From Methanohalobium sp. (lineage in GTDB: Archaea > Halobacteriota > Methanosarcinia > Methanosarcinales > Methanosarcinaceae), in NCBI RefSeq assembly GCF_018609725.1, contig NZ_JAHENT010000117.1:1-42812 (forward strand): DNA of 42,812 nt, written 5' to 3'. Below are positions 32,431 to 42,353 of this stretch, piece by piece (position 1 is the first letter of the stretch; each line of letters begins with the position of its first letter). The notes beneath the pieces were generated by a model. That model had not been told where the DNA came from. It saw only the letters and a program-made list of their open reading frames with translations, and searched no databases. The position numbers were made by a program, and so were the translations under genes.

Positions 32431-33507
32431 ATGACTGAATCAGAAGACAAATCCGATTCTTATCTCAGGTCAATACTAAAATGTGTACGTTGTGGAACAT
32501 GCCGTTCAGTATGTCCTGTCTTTGATGAACTTGGCTGGGAATCATCAGGAGCTCGTGGACGTATGCTTATAGCACATGCTCTTTCACAGGGTATGGATGT
32601 TGATTCTGATGTACTGAACAGCCTCAACACATGTACTACTTGTGGTTTATGTGAGCAAAATTGTCCATCAGGAGCAAAACCTCCAGATGTTATTGAAGAT
32701 ACCAGACGTCAGCTTGTTTTGAAAAACAAAATGACAGATAAACAGGCTGAACTCAGGGAAAATGTAACCAAATACGGAAACCCACTTGCAGAAACATCTG
32801 ACAGATATTCTTGGCTGGGGCAAGAATCTGCAGATATTAAAAGCCATGCAGAATATGTATTTTTTGTGGGATGTCTTGAATCTTATCGATATCCAGAGGT
32901 AGCAAAAACGACATTCGATATATTGAAAAAGTTCGATGTAACTCTCTTACCGAATGAGCATTGCTGCGGGTCACCTCTGATTCGTACCGGTTTTGAAGCG
33001 GATGATGTGACCGAGGAGAATGTAGAACAGATTAGAAAAATCGGAGCTCATACAGTTATTACTGGGTGTGCAGGTTGCTATACCACTTTCAAAAATGATT
33101 ATCCAGATGAGTTTAATGTTAAACATGTTTCAGAATTTCTGGCAGACCATATAGATGAACTGGATTTAAATCCACTGGATATAACTGTTACCTATCATGA
33201 CCCCTGCCATATAGGGAGAAAACATGGAATATACGAGGCACCTCGAAAAGTTATAAAGGCAATCTGTAATCTCAAGGAGATGAACTCAATACGGGAAAGT
33301 GCCAGATGCTGTGGAGGAGGCGGAGGAGTTCTTTCTGGATATCCAGAATTATCCCATTCAATTGCAGAAACACGGATGGCTGAAGTACCGGAAGGTGTGG
33401 ATTACGTGGTAACTTCATGTCCAATGTGTCGTAGAAACCTGAGTCGGGGCAATAAAAATATTCCAGTAATAGACCTTGTTGAACTTGTGGCACTTGCCAT
33501 AAAATAA
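32431..33507 (+). CDS. Iron-sulfur subunit, GlcF/HdrD-like
   Basis: Partner of the flavoprotein encoded 8 bases upstream, 358 residues. Two ferredoxin-type [4Fe-4S] motifs are complete: C18, C21, C24, C28 and C68, C71, C74, C78. Two CCG domains follow: HCCGSPL with GCAGC, and CCGGGGG with SCPMC, a family shared by GlcF, LldE and heterodisulfide reductase HdrB/HdrD. The C-terminal CCG domain could hold a noncubane cluster acting on thiols or disulfides. No membrane anchor is present. It converges on the YgiQ gene with a 14-base gap. Confidence 0.9.
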   Translation: MTESEDKSDSYLRSILKCVRCGTCRSVCPVFDELGWESSGARGRMLIAHALSQGMDVDSDVLNSLNTCTTCGLCEQNCPSGAKPPDVIEDTRRQLVLKNKMTDKQAELRENVTKYGNPLAETSDRYSWLGQESADIKSHAEYVFFVGCLESYRYPEVAKTTFDILKKFDVTLLPNEHCCGSPLIRTGFEADDVTEENVEQIRKIGAHTVITGCAGCYTTFKNDYPDEFNVKHVSEFLADHIDELDLNPLDITVTYHDPCHIGRKHGIYEAPRKVIKAICNLKEMNSIRESARCCGGGGGVLSGYPELSHSIAETRMAEVPEGVDYVVTSCPMCRRNLSRGNKNIPVIDLVELVALAIK

Positions 33508-33521
33508 AATTAAAAAAAGGA

Positions 33522-35363
33522 TCATTTCTTATTTTTTCTTCGTGATATCAGGCATTTCCATGCGTTACCTATAAGATCCATACGGTTGGCTTTTTTCAAT
33601 CCTTCGTATACCAGTTTGTGGTTTTTCGGATTTTTATACTGGAGAAGTGCACGCTGGATACGTTTTTCTTTCGGAGAATCCGGTATATACACCTTTTTAC
33701 CTGTGAAAGGGTCGATTCCAGTATAGAACATGCAGGTAGAAACAGTCATAGGAGTAGGTGTAAAATCCTGTACCTGTTCTGTATATCTGCCAGTATCCCT
33801 TATATATTCAGCCAGTTCTACCATGTTTTCGATTTTGCTGCCTGGATGACCTGAAATTAAAAAGCTTACAAGGTACTGTTCTTTTCCAAATTTTTTGTTG
33901 ATTTCATTGAATTTACTGGCAAACTCTTCAAAAACCTGTTTTCCCGGTTTTCGCATGACATCTGTTACCTCATCAGAGAAATGTTCAGGAGCAACCTTAA
34001 GCTGTCCTCCTACATGATGAGCACACAGTTCTTCCATATAATTTTCATCCTGTAGAGCAAGGTCATGACGGATACCATAACCAATGAGAACTTTTGAAAC
34101 ACCGGGTATCTGTCTTAGACGCCTTAACATATCAATACTTTTGTTATGTTTTGTGTCAAGAGATGGACAGGGTTCAGGATAAAGACAGAATTTGTTTTTA
34201 CATACACCACTTTTGTGCCATTTTTTACATTCCATCCCATACATATTGGCACTGGGTCCACCTACACCTGATATAGTGCCTTTAAAATCAGGTCGTTCTG
34301 TGAACCCGGTAGCTTCTCTAACAATAGATTCAATACTTCGGCTTGTTATTATACGCCCTTGATGCTGGGTTATAGCACAGAATGAGCAGTTACCAAAACA
34401 CCCTCTGTGAGAAGTTATTGAAAATTTAACTGTGTCCAGTGCAGGGATGGGTTCTTTATATGAAGGGTGAGTTTCCCTTGTAAAAGGTAGTTCATAAACA
34501 TGGTCAAGTTCCTGCTGGGTCAATGGACGCATTGGTTTGTTCTGGACGATTATGGTTTTAGGGTGGGGCTGGATAATGGCTTTTCCATTTATGTAATCCT
34601 GTTCCTCATATATCGTTTTAAAGGCGCTTGCATATGATTTTTTATTTGTGGAAACTTCATCGTAGGATGCAATTTCCACGTAATCATTTAAATAATCATC
34701 TTTCTGCTTTTTCCATTTTTTAACCGCAAGTTTCCATACAGTTCCATCGATATTTTGTATTTCGTTGACCGATTTACCATTGTCAAGTTGTTTGGCTATT
34801 TCTATGGTTTGTAATTCTCCCATTCCGTAAACCAGTATATCGGCGGGAGCATCGGCAAGTATCGATTTGCGGACTTTATTGGATAAATAATCATACTGCG
34901 CAAAACGTCTAAGCGATGCTTCTATACCACCGAGTACAATGGGTACATCAGGATATACCTCTTTTAATCGGTTTGTATAAACCAATGTAGCTCTGTTGGG
35001 ACGGCGGTTTTTCTCACCACCCGGTGAATATGCGTCACTGCTTCGCGGTTTCAGACTGGAAGTATAGTTGCTGACCATAGAATCGGTATTACCCGCAGTG
35101 ACTGCAAAAAAGAGCCTTGGTTTTCCCAATTTTTTGAAATCATTGATGTTGTTCCAATCCGGCTGTGCAATGATACCTACACGGAATCCTTCATCTTCCA
35201 GTACACGTCCTATGATAGTGGCCCCGAACCCAGGATGATCTACATATGCATCTCCGGTTATAATAATCACATCCAGCTCTTCCCACCCGCGTTTATTTGC
35301 ATCTTCCAAACTCATGGGAAGAAAATCGGATGTCGGGAATATATTGTGTTTGAATTTTTTCAT
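33522..35363 (-). CDS. YgiQ family (UPF0313) radical SAM protein
   Basis: Large radical SAM protein, 613 residues. The N-terminal half contains the YgiQ-specific domain (DAYVDHPGFGATIIGRVLEDEG), a Rossmann-like part resembling B12-binding folds. The cluster motif is C322-x3-C326-x2-C329 (GCFGNCSFC). The C-terminal region has VAPEHFSDEV and TPTPMTVSTCMFYTG, typical of YgiQ. The reaction is unknown in the whole family; a role in tRNA or small-molecule modification has been suggested. The start overlaps the end of the metallo-hydrolase gene by 4 bases (ATGA), so translation is coupled. It is the last gene of a four-gene minus-strand operon. Confidence 0.9.
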   Translation of the reverse strand: MKKFKHNIFPTSDFLPMSLEDANKRGWEELDVIIITGDAYVDHPGFGATIIGRVLEDEGFRVGIIAQPDWNNINDFKKLGKPRLFFAVTAGNTDSMVSNYTSSLKPRSSDAYSPGGEKNRRPNRATLVYTNRLKEVYPDVPIVLGGIEASLRRFAQYDYLSNKVRKSILADAPADILVYGMGELQTIEIAKQLDNGKSVNEIQNIDGTVWKLAVKKWKKQKDDYLNDYVEIASYDEVSTNKKSYASAFKTIYEEQDYINGKAIIQPHPKTIIVQNKPMRPLTQQELDHVYELPFTRETHPSYKEPIPALDTVKFSITSHRGCFGNCSFCAITQHQGRIITSRSIESIVREATGFTERPDFKGTISGVGGPSANMYGMECKKWHKSGVCKNKFCLYPEPCPSLDTKHNKSIDMLRRLRQIPGVSKVLIGYGIRHDLALQDENYMEELCAHHVGGQLKVAPEHFSDEVTDVMRKPGKQVFEEFASKFNEINKKFGKEQYLVSFLISGHPGSKIENMVELAEYIRDTGRYTEQVQDFTPTPMTVSTCMFYTGIDPFTGKKVYIPDSPKEKRIQRALLQYKNPKNHKLVYEGLKKANRMDLIGNAWKCLISRRKNKK

Positions 35364-36007
35364 AATTGTAAGTATTTTAGTTGTTTGGATGCCTGATGTG
35401 ATTGTTTAATCTGTCCATTCACATTGTCAACACTGACATTGCCATGTCCAGGATACAGAACTTTTACATCAAATTCGGTAAGCTTTTCTATTGATTTTTC
35501 CAGTTTATCGGCAGATCCACCATCAAGATCAGTGCGTCCAACACTGCCTGAAGGGAATACAGTATCACCTGAAAACAGAGATTTAGATTGCGGCTCATAG
35601 AGGCATATACAACCTTTTGTGTGTCCCGGGGTATGGATAATTTGAAGGTATTCATCATCTGCAATTTGTACCTTGTCACCATCTTTGTAGATAATATCTG
35701 GTTCTATACCGGGAGCTTTGTATCCGAAAAGGTCTGCGGCACTTGCACTGTTGTCTTTTAGACATTCAACATCATCTTCATGGATTGCTATTTTTGCTCC
35801 ACTTTTATCTGCAACCTCTGAAGCTGCACCTGAGTGGTCAAAATGGCAATGGGTAAGTATTATTTCATCTAATGTGTTTAGGCCGATATGGTTTTCAAGT
35901 TCCTTTATCAATGTTGCCGCATCCATACCGGTATCGATAAGGAATTTTTTGTTAATCAGGTAAATATTGGAATCATAGGGTGAAGCATTGATTTTTTGTA
36001 CATGCAT
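35360..36007 (-). CDS. Metallo-beta-lactamase fold hydrolase (glyoxalase II-like)
   Basis: A 215-residue zinc hydrolase. The metal motif H53-x-H55-x-D57-H58 (THCHFDHSG), H129 (TPGHTKG), D148 (FSGDTVF) and H188 (YPGHGN) are all in place for a two-metal site. Short proteins of this group act as thioester hydrolases like glyoxalase II or on unknown substrates; methanogens lack glutathione, so the thiol would be another one, for example coenzyme M or B. AAGGAGC precedes the ATG. It overlaps the YgiQ gene by 4 bases and follows tatD by 38 bases. Confidence 0.88.
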   Translation of the reverse strand: MHVQKINASPYDSNIYLINKKFLIDTGMDAATLIKELENHIGLNTLDEIILTHCHFDHSGAASEVADKSGAKIAIHEDDVECLKDNSASAADLFGYKAPGIEPDIIYKDGDKVQIADDEYLQIIHTPGHTKGCICLYEPQSKSLFSGDTVFPSGSVGRTDLDGGSADKLEKSIEKLTEFDVKVLYPGHGNVSVDNVNGQIKQSHQASKQLKYLQL

Positions 36008-36045
36008 AGTTTATGCTCCTTTTTATCAAATAGGTCATATTTGGT

Positions 36046-36807
36046 TTACAATCCAAAAACACGATTCGTATTTTCTGCAGTTTTATAAGCTATATATGAT
36101 GCATCTGTGTTTAGGATGTTTGCTATTGTCTCCACAGAATTGACAATAAATGCTGGTTCATTTCTTTTTCCACGATGTGGTGATAAATAGGGGCTGTCTG
36201 TTTCCAGCAACGTTTTATCAATGGGTAATTCTCTAACAAGGAATTGATGGTGTTTAGAAAAACATACAAGAGTTGCTATGGATATGTAGTATCCCATACC
36301 GGTAATTTTTTTCATGGTTTCAATTGAACCACTGTAACAGTGGAAAACAACATTATCAAGGTGTTGGACAAGGTTTAATATTTTGTCTTCGGCATCTCTT
36401 CCATGGATTACAAGGGTTTTGTCAAATGAGTCAGCCAATTCAACGACCTTTTTGAATGCCTGCAACTGGTCATCTTTTTCAGACTCATTTTTGCAGTGAT
36501 AAAAGTCCATGCCTGCTTCTCCAATACCGACTGTAGCTTCAAGATTTTGCTCAATCTGGGACAGAATATCATCAACAACATTATCCTTTGAATTAGAAGC
36601 TACCATAGGGCTTAAGCCAAGGGTGGCATGAATATTGGGATATTTACCAGAAAGTTTTAAACTTGATTCATTTGTCTTGTAATCTATTCCGGAATTTATT
36701 AGTTCTGTTACTCCGTTAAGATTTGCACGTTCTATAGCTTCTTCTCTGTCTTTATTGAATTTTTTAAAATCGAGATGGCAATGTGAATCGATTATATTGT
36801 ATGACAT
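36046..36807 (-). CDS. TatD family metal-dependent hydrolase
   Basis: A 253-residue TIM-barrel hydrolase of the TatD family, expected to be a metal-dependent deoxyribonuclease or 3'-5' exonuclease. Metal ligands are visible: H9-C-H11 at the N-terminus (DSHCHLD), a central GIGEAGMDF glutamate, VIHGRD, VFHCYSG and E-T-D-S-P (LLETDSPYL). All catalytic residues seem present. Some archaeal TatD proteins are misassigned and process unknown phosphodiesters. It is 14 bases downstream of the LeuA/CimA gene, in the same operon. Confidence 0.88.
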   Translation of the reverse strand: MSYNIIDSHCHLDFKKFNKDREEAIERANLNGVTELINSGIDYKTNESSLKLSGKYPNIHATLGLSPMVASNSKDNVVDDILSQIEQNLEATVGIGEAGMDFYHCKNESEKDDQLQAFKKVVELADSFDKTLVIHGRDAEDKILNLVQHLDNVVFHCYSGSIETMKKITGMGYYISIATLVCFSKHHQFLVRELPIDKTLLETDSPYLSPHRGKRNEPAFIVNSVETIANILNTDASYIAYKTAENTNRVFGL

Positions 36808-36821
36808 ATATGAATCTGGTA

Positions 36822-38370
36822 TTAACTTTTACTTTTTAGCATAATGTTTAGGGATGTTATTAAAGCATCAACTGATGCAATCACAATATCCGCACTTGCT
36901 GAACGTGCTGATATTATTTTTCCTTTCTCATCTTCTACGCCAATGGTAACTTCAGCGAGAGCATCTGATCCACCTGAGATTGCTTCTATCCGGAAATCGT
37001 GAATATTTATTGTAGCATATTCCCCGATTATCTCCTCTACCGCTTTTATAGCGGCATCAACAGGACCTACACCTGTGTTTGATGCAATTGTTTCACTGTC
37101 TCTGATAACCGCCTTTACAACGGCAGTAGGTGTACTTATATTCCCAGTCATGACAGAAAGTTCTTTCAGTTTGATGGCATCTTTTCCGGAAGGTTTACCC
37201 ATCACAGTGGACGCAATAGTATATAGATCGGCATCTGTTATACGTTTGCCCTTATCAGCGATTGATTTTATGTTGTCGATTATTTCATTTAATTGTTCAT
37301 CTGTTGGGTAGATTCCTGCAGTTTCTAGTGATTTTTTAATTGCGTGTTTGCCTGCATGTTTTCCAAGTACAATACGCCGGTTTTGACCAACCATTTCAGG
37401 AGTCATTATGCCGGGTTCAAAGGTATCGGACTTCTCAAGTACACCATGTGTATGTATTCCAGATTCGTGGGCAAAAGCGTTTTCTCCAACAATAGGCATA
37501 TGCGCTGGAATGTTGATGCCAGTATATCGCTCTATCATTTTTGCAGTTTCCATTATATATTCGGTGTTTATGTAGGTCTTTGCACCGTAAATGGAGTTTA
37601 AACTCATTGCAGTTTCTGCAAGATCAGCGTTTCCGGCTCTTTCACCCAGACCGTTTATAGTAACCTGTGTTTGACTTGCTCCAGCTTCCACTGCCATCAG
37701 GCTGTTAGCTACTGCCAGTCCAAAATCATTGTGGCAGTGGACGTCAATAGGTATGTTTACATTATTATTGATATCACTTATAAGGTTATACATACTGGAA
37801 GGGGACATTACTCCTACGGTATCAGGTACATTAATAATGTCGCATCCTGCATTTTCAACTGATTTGTATATATCAATAAGGTAATCATAATCAGTGCGTG
37901 TGGCGTCCATGGCTGAAAATAGGCATTTTATATCATAATCTTTTATGTATTCCACAGCATCAACTGCCATCTCCAAAACTTCTTCCTTGCTTTTATTTAT
38001 GGTATGTATCCTCTGCACATCAGATGTAGATACAAATGTGTGAATCATATCTACGCCGGTTTCTACACATGCGTCAATGTCTTCTCTTTTGACCCTTGCA
38101 AGACCACAAACATCAAGACTTAATCCTGCATTTGCTATAGCCTGTACAGATTCACGATCGCCTTTAGTTGAAACTGCAAACCCTGCTTCCAGAACATCTA
38201 CACCTAATTTATCGAGCTGGTGTGCAATATTCAACTTTTGTTCTGTATTTAATGAGATACCAGGAGTTTGTTCTCCGTCACGAAGTGTGGTGTCAAAAAT
38301 ACTTATTTGTTTGTTTCTGATATGTTCAGTCCCGTAAAAAACGATCCCTCTTATTCACTTTTATAACCAT
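36822..38370 (-). CDS. 2-isopropylmalate / citramalate synthase (LeuA/CimA), with apparent N-terminal frameshift
   Basis: Condenses acetyl-CoA with a 2-oxoacid (2-oxoisovalerate for leucine, or pyruvate for isoleucine). The uninterrupted frame runs from 36822 back to a TGA near 38355; it encodes FDTTLRDGEQTPG, the start of the catalytic TIM barrel, but contains no ATG, GTG or TTG before that motif. An ATG at 38370 in another frame, 35 bases from a TATA box, reads MVIKVNKRDRF and would fuse to YGTEHIRNKQISIFDTT if one T of the six-T run at 38336-38341 (A on the plus strand) were absent. This points to a sequencing error or true frameshift. The C-terminal LeuA dimerisation domain (about 390-510) is present, so it is not AksA. 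Intact length would be about 515. Confidence 0.8.
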
Positions 38371-38400
38371 AGTTATCTGGAATAAAATTATCAATTATAG

Positions 38401-38410
38401 TATAAAAATA
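38401..38410 (-). promoter_or_regulatory. TATA box of the LeuA/CimA operon
   Basis: On the minus strand this reads TATTTTTATA. The expected start near 38379 gives a leader of about 9 bases before the ATG at 38370. That supports 38370 as the true start and so the frameshift reading. Confidence 0.5.
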
Positions 38411-38593
38411 AAACGTTGCTTTTTGGATTATAATCGCTTATTTTTTATTTATAGGTTGTAACTGATGTAAAATCACTTTAATTTATACTTTTTCTTATAT
38501 ATCCTATATTCAAGTATAGAGAATATATATAGATATATATTTTATATGGAAAACATATATATAACCTATTGTGAATTCGGAATTGGGATCAAC

Positions 38594-39622
38594 ATGAAAA
38601 AAGATGAATTATCAAATACCAATGTAAAGAAAACAGTATTAATGTTGATCGGTATTATTGCATTTTCAGTTGCTTTAGCTGGATGTGTAAGTGATACCGG
38701 ACAGAATGATGACCAATCACAAGACCAGAGCGCAGATAGTGGAAATGGAGAAAACCAACAACTTTCTGGTCAGGTTATAGTTGATGGAAGTAGTACAGTT
38801 TATCCCGTATCTCAGGCAATGGCAGAAGAATTCAAGAAACAGCATTCTGAAGTCAAAGCTTCAGTAACATCCTCGGGAACAGGTGGAGGTTTCAAGAAAT
38901 TCGTCCAGGGTGAAACCGATATCAACGATGCCAGTAGACCAATAACGCCCAGTGAATCACAAAAATGCAAGGAAAATGGAATTGAATATGTGGAATTTAA
39001 GGTTGCTACAGACGGAATATCTGTTGTAGTAAACCAGAATGCTAACTGGATAGATTCTGTATCCAAAGACACACTGGCTGAAATTTGGGGTCCAGAAAAT
39101 CCTCCGCAAAAATGGAGTGATGTAAAATCCGAGTGGCCTGATAAAAATGTAGAACTTTATGGACCAACCAGTGCATCAGGTACTTTTGATTTCTTTACTG
39201 AAAATATAGTCGGTGAAGAAGATTCCAGTAGAACTGATTACCAAACAACAGAAAATGATAATTTCATAATTAAGGGTGTAAAAGGTTCAGAAAATGCAAT
39301 GGGATATTTAGGTTATGCCTATTATCAGCAAAATGAGGATAATGTTAAAGCAATAGGTATAAACGGAGTAAAACCTACGGTAGAGTCTATATCTAATGGG
39401 GAGTATCCTCTGTCAAGACCTCTGTATTTTTATGTAAACATCGACCATCTTAAAGAAAATGAGACACTTAGAGAATTTGTTAAATTCTATATAGAAAATG
39501 CTGATGGTGAGATAATAAGACAGGTCGGATATGTTCCAGCTACAGAATCTCATCAAAATGATTTGATGAATAAATTTGAAAATGTAATGGATGGAAATTA
39601 TGAAGTCAACTACAAAAGTTGA
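38594..39622 (+). CDS. pstS: Phosphate ABC transporter substrate-binding lipoprotein PstS
   Basis: Extracytoplasmic phosphate receptor of the high-affinity Pst system, 342 residues. A signal peptide (about 12-30) ends in the lipobox ALAG-C31. An acidic, Gln/Asn/Ser-rich linker (about 32-60) leads to the binding domain with VIVDGSSTVYPVSQAM, SSGTGGGFKKF and DASRPITPSE, all typical of phosphate binding. I start at the ATG at 38594 after the GGGATC ribosome site; the frame is open to 38546. Upstream is a very AT-rich run of TATATA (38500-38570) that could hold several TATA boxes. A T-rich terminator and a hairpin separate it from pstC. Confidence 0.94.
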   Translation: MKKDELSNTNVKKTVLMLIGIIAFSVALAGCVSDTGQNDDQSQDQSADSGNGENQQLSGQVIVDGSSTVYPVSQAMAEEFKKQHSEVKASVTSSGTGGGFKKFVQGETDINDASRPITPSESQKCKENGIEYVEFKVATDGISVVVNQNANWIDSVSKDTLAEIWGPENPPQKWSDVKSEWPDKNVELYGPTSASGTFDFFTENIVGEEDSSRTDYQTTENDNFIIKGVKGSENAMGYLGYAYYQQNEDNVKAIGINGVKPTVESISNGEYPLSRPLYFYVNIDHLKENETLREFVKFYIENADGEIIRQVGYVPATESHQNDLMNKFENVMDGNYEVNYKS

Positions 39623-39644
39623 TTTATAAACAAATATTCTTCCT

Positions 39645-39661
39645 ACTTTTTAATTTTTTTA
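39645..39661 (+). terminator. T-rich terminator after pstS
   Basis: Oligo-T tract on the coding strand about 25 bases after the pstS stop. Partial termination here would give more PstS than the membrane components. Confidence 0.45.
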
Positions 39662-39673
39662 ATTACGCAGAGC

Positions 39674-39706
39674 CGTAAAAACTTTATAGCCAATATACGT
39701 TTTACG
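39674..39706 (+). other. Hairpin between pstS and pstC
   Basis: CGTAAAAAC (39674-39682) and GTTTTACG (39699-39706) pair over 8 bp with one bulged A, around a 16-base loop. It may stabilise the pstS mRNA end, act in attenuation, or be an operator for pstC. Confidence 0.4.
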
Positions 39707-39770
39707 AACAAATAAAACAGTCTGATAACAAAATATTTTTTGATGGATACCAACAAAAAAGGCTGGAATC

Positions 39771-40679
39771 ATGGATAACAGGCTTAAAATTAAAAGAACC
39801 AATCCTAAAGTTTTAAAAGAACGTGCGATTAAATCGGCATTGTTTTCCTGTGCTTTTGTATCTTTGCTGGTTACTATACTTATAATCGCTACTCTATTAG
39901 GGGATGCTATTAACTTTTTTACTGAAGTTTCGATTGTGGAATTTTTAACTGGTACAAACTGGTCTCCTTCTATGAAACCCTATAGTTTTGGTGTATTACC
40001 ACTTGTTACAGGAACATTAATGATTACTGTCATATCAGCGGTAGTAGCAGTTCCACTAGGTGTTGCAACTTCTGTTTATTTAAGTGAATATGCAGATAAG
40101 AAAGTAAGAAAAGTGGTAAAACCTGTTCTTGAAGTATTGGCAGGTATCCCTACAGTAGTCTATGGTTTTTTTGCATTGACTTTTATAACACCAGTGCTAC
40201 AGACCATATTTCCTGAAATAAGTCTGTACAATGCGTTAAGCGCTGGAATAGTAGTAGGTATTATGATACTTCCTATGATATCCAGTCTTAGTGAAGATGC
40301 TATGAGTTCTGTACCGGATGACCTGAGGGATGGAGGATATGCGCTTGGAGCATCAAAATTTAATGTGACAACCGGCATTGTGGTACCTGCATCTATTTCT
40401 GGTATTCTTTCTTCGTTTATACTGGGCATATCAAGAGCTATAGGTGAAACAATGGCAGTAACTATTGCAGCTGGCAGACTTGCAAACATGTCAGTTGACC
40501 CTCTAAAATCTATAGAGACAATGACCGCTGCAATGGTTGAAGTTGCTGAAGGGGACATAGCAGCTGGGACAGCTGCATATGATTCGCTTTTTGCGATAGG
40601 TCTCTTGTTGTTTGTAATTACACTTGCAATGAATATGGTTAGTCAGTATCTTAAATCAAGATACAAGGAGAAATACTGA
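39771..40679 (+). CDS. pstC: Phosphate ABC transporter permease PstC
   Basis: Inner-membrane permease subunit of the phosphate importer, 302 residues with about six membrane segments. The conserved cytoplasmic loop of ABC permeases, [22 protein letters not shown], is present, and the N-terminal region has the PstC-type first segment with extracellular [10 protein letters not shown]. It pairs with PstA. A GGCTGGA element upstream of the ATG may be the ribosome site. It is followed with no gap by pstA: its TGA is adjacent to the pstA ATG. Confidence 0.93.
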   Translation: MDNRLKIKRTNPKVLKERAIKSALFSCAFVSLLVTILIIATLLGDAINFFTEVSIVEFLTGTNWSPSMKPYSFGVLPLVTGTLMITVISAVVAVPLGVATSVYLSEYADKKVRKVVKPVLEVLAGIPTVVYGFFALTFITPVLQTIFPEISLYNALSAGIVVGIMILPMISSLSEDAMSSVPDDLRDGGYALGASKFNVTTGIVVPASISGILSSFILGISRAIGETMAVTIAAGRLANMSVDPLKSIETMTAAMVEVAEGDIAAGTAAYDSLFAIGLLLFVITLAMNMVSQYLKSRYKEKY

Positions 40680-41531
40680 ATGGATGTTAGATCAAATAAA
40701 GGGGACTTAAAAGGGCAAATATTCCTGTTTTTACTTGTAATTGCAACGTGCGTTGGTGTGGCGTCCCTTGCAATATTGGTCTATAGCGTGTTGGAAGATG
40801 CAACAGGTTGGTTTGACCTTGCGTTTATATTCAATTCGCCATCTAGGTTTCCTGAAGAAGCGGGTATATATCCAGCACTTATAGGATCTATTTATCTGAT
40901 GTTGCTTGTAGCAGTTTTTTCATTTCCGCTTGGTGTAGGAACTGCTATATATCTTGAGGAATATGCGGGGCAAAGTCGAATCAAAAATATAATTGAATTA
41001 AATATATCGAATTTAGCAGCTGTACCTTCTATAGTTTATGGTTTACTTGGGCTGGCTCTATTTGTTAGAGCGTTAAATATGGGGAGAAGTCTTATTGCAG
41101 GTGCTTTAACACTTACGCTTTTAATTCTTCCTATTGTGATTGTATCGTCACAGGAGGCTATAAGAGCAGTACCTGATTCGCTCAGGGATGCTTCCTATGG
41201 AATAGGATCTACCAAATGGCAGACAATTAGAAAAATAGTTATTCCTGAGGCCTTGCCTGGTATAATGACTGGAACAATTTTGTCATTGTCCAGAGCAATA
41301 GGTGAAACAGCACCTTTGATTATGATAGGGGCTGCTACTTCTATGTATTCAGCGCCTGATGGTATATTCAGTCTTTTCAGTGCAATGCCTCTGCAAATCT
41401 ATGCATGGGTCGGGCAGCCTCAATATGCTTTCCAGGAAGGTGTTGCTTCTGCAGGTATATTATTGCTACTGATTGTACTTTTAACCATGAATTCAGTGGC
41501 TATACTAATTCGAAATAGGTTCCAAAGGTGA
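40680..41531 (+). CDS. pstA: Phosphate ABC transporter permease PstA
   Basis: Second membrane permease of the phosphate importer, 283 residues and about six membrane segments. The ABC permease loop is [23 protein letters not shown], preceded by [23 protein letters not shown]-type and [12 protein letters not shown] segments mark PstA. The start ATG immediately follows the pstC stop, with AAGGAGA inside the pstC end as ribosome site. The gene ends in AGGTGA, which also serves as ribosome site of pstB. Confidence 0.93.
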   Translation: MDVRSNKGDLKGQIFLFLLVIATCVGVASLAILVYSVLEDATGWFDLAFIFNSPSRFPEEAGIYPALIGSIYLMLLVAVFSFPLGVGTAIYLEEYAGQSRIKNIIELNISNLAAVPSIVYGLLGLALFVRALNMGRSLIAGALTLTLLILPIVIVSSQEAIRAVPDSLRDASYGIGSTKWQTIRKIVIPEALPGIMTGTILSLSRAIGETAPLIMIGAATSMYSAPDGIFSLFSAMPLQIYAWVGQPQYAFQEGVASAGILLLLIVLLTMNSVAILIRNRFQR

Positions 41532-41537
41532 AACTTA

Positions 41538-42353
41538 ATGCCAAATATAAATGTAGAGGAAGCATTAGCAGGAGATTCTGCAAATGTTAAATCTTTTAAT
41601 AATCCCATCATTGATGTAGAAAATCTTAATTTATGGTATGGTGAAACTCATGCATTAAATGAGATAACTTTAGAAATACCTGAAAAACAGGTAACTGCTA
41701 TCATTGGTCCAAGTGGTTGTGGTAAATCAACTTTTCTGCGCACATTAAACAGGATGAATGATAGGATTCCAAATGTTAGAATTGAAGGAAGTATCATCTA
41801 TGATGGGATAAATATCTATGAAGGAGATATTGATGTGGCAACATTAAGAAAAGAAGTTGGGATGGTATTTCAAAAGCCTAATCCATTCCCCAAATCTATC
41901 TATGAAAATGTTGCTTATGGTCCCAAGGTGCATGGTGTTAATGATAAGACCAAATTAAATGAAGTTGTAGAGAAAAGTTTGAAGAATGCGGCTCTTTGGG
42001 ATGAGGTAAAGGATCGGCTTGATGCTTCAGCTATGGACCTTAGCGGAGGTCAGCAGCAGAGGTTGTGTATTGCCAGAGCTTTAGCAGTTGAACCTAAAGT
42101 TTTACTGATGGATGAACCAGCCTCTGCTCTTGATCCTGTAGCAATGTCTAAGATTGAAGATTTAATTCATGAACTTAAAAAGAATTATACTGTAGTAATA
42201 GTAACTCATAATATGCAGGAAGCTGCAAGAGTCAGTGATTATACAGCCTTCTTCCATCTGGGTGAATTAATAGAATATTCCAAAACCAAGAAGCTTTTTG
42301 AAAATCCTGATAAAAGAATGACTGAAGAGTATATAACTGGAAGGTTTGGATGA
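41538..42353 (+). CDS. pstB: Phosphate ABC transporter ATPase PstB
   Basis: ATP-binding subunit driving phosphate import, 271 residues. Walker A is GPSGCGKST, the ABC signature LSGGQQQR, Walker [13 protein letters not shown], and the switch histidine lies in VTHNM. The Q-loop reads VFQKPNPFP, which is characteristic of PstB. The ribosome site AGGTGA overlaps the end of pstA. A phoU gene usually follows this operon, but none is visible in the 459 bases left in the window. Confidence 0.96.
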   Translation: MPNINVEEALAGDSANVKSFNNPIIDVENLNLWYGETHALNEITLEIPEKQVTAIIGPSGCGKSTFLRTLNRMNDRIPNVRIEGSIIYDGINIYEGDIDVATLRKEVGMVFQKPNPFPKSIYENVAYGPKVHGVNDKTKLNEVVEKSLKNAALWDEVKDRLDASAMDLSGGQQQRLCIARALAVEPKVLLMDEPASALDPVAMSKIEDLIHELKKNYTVVIVTHNMQEAARVSDYTAFFHLGELIEYSKTKKLFENPDKRMTEEYITGRFG

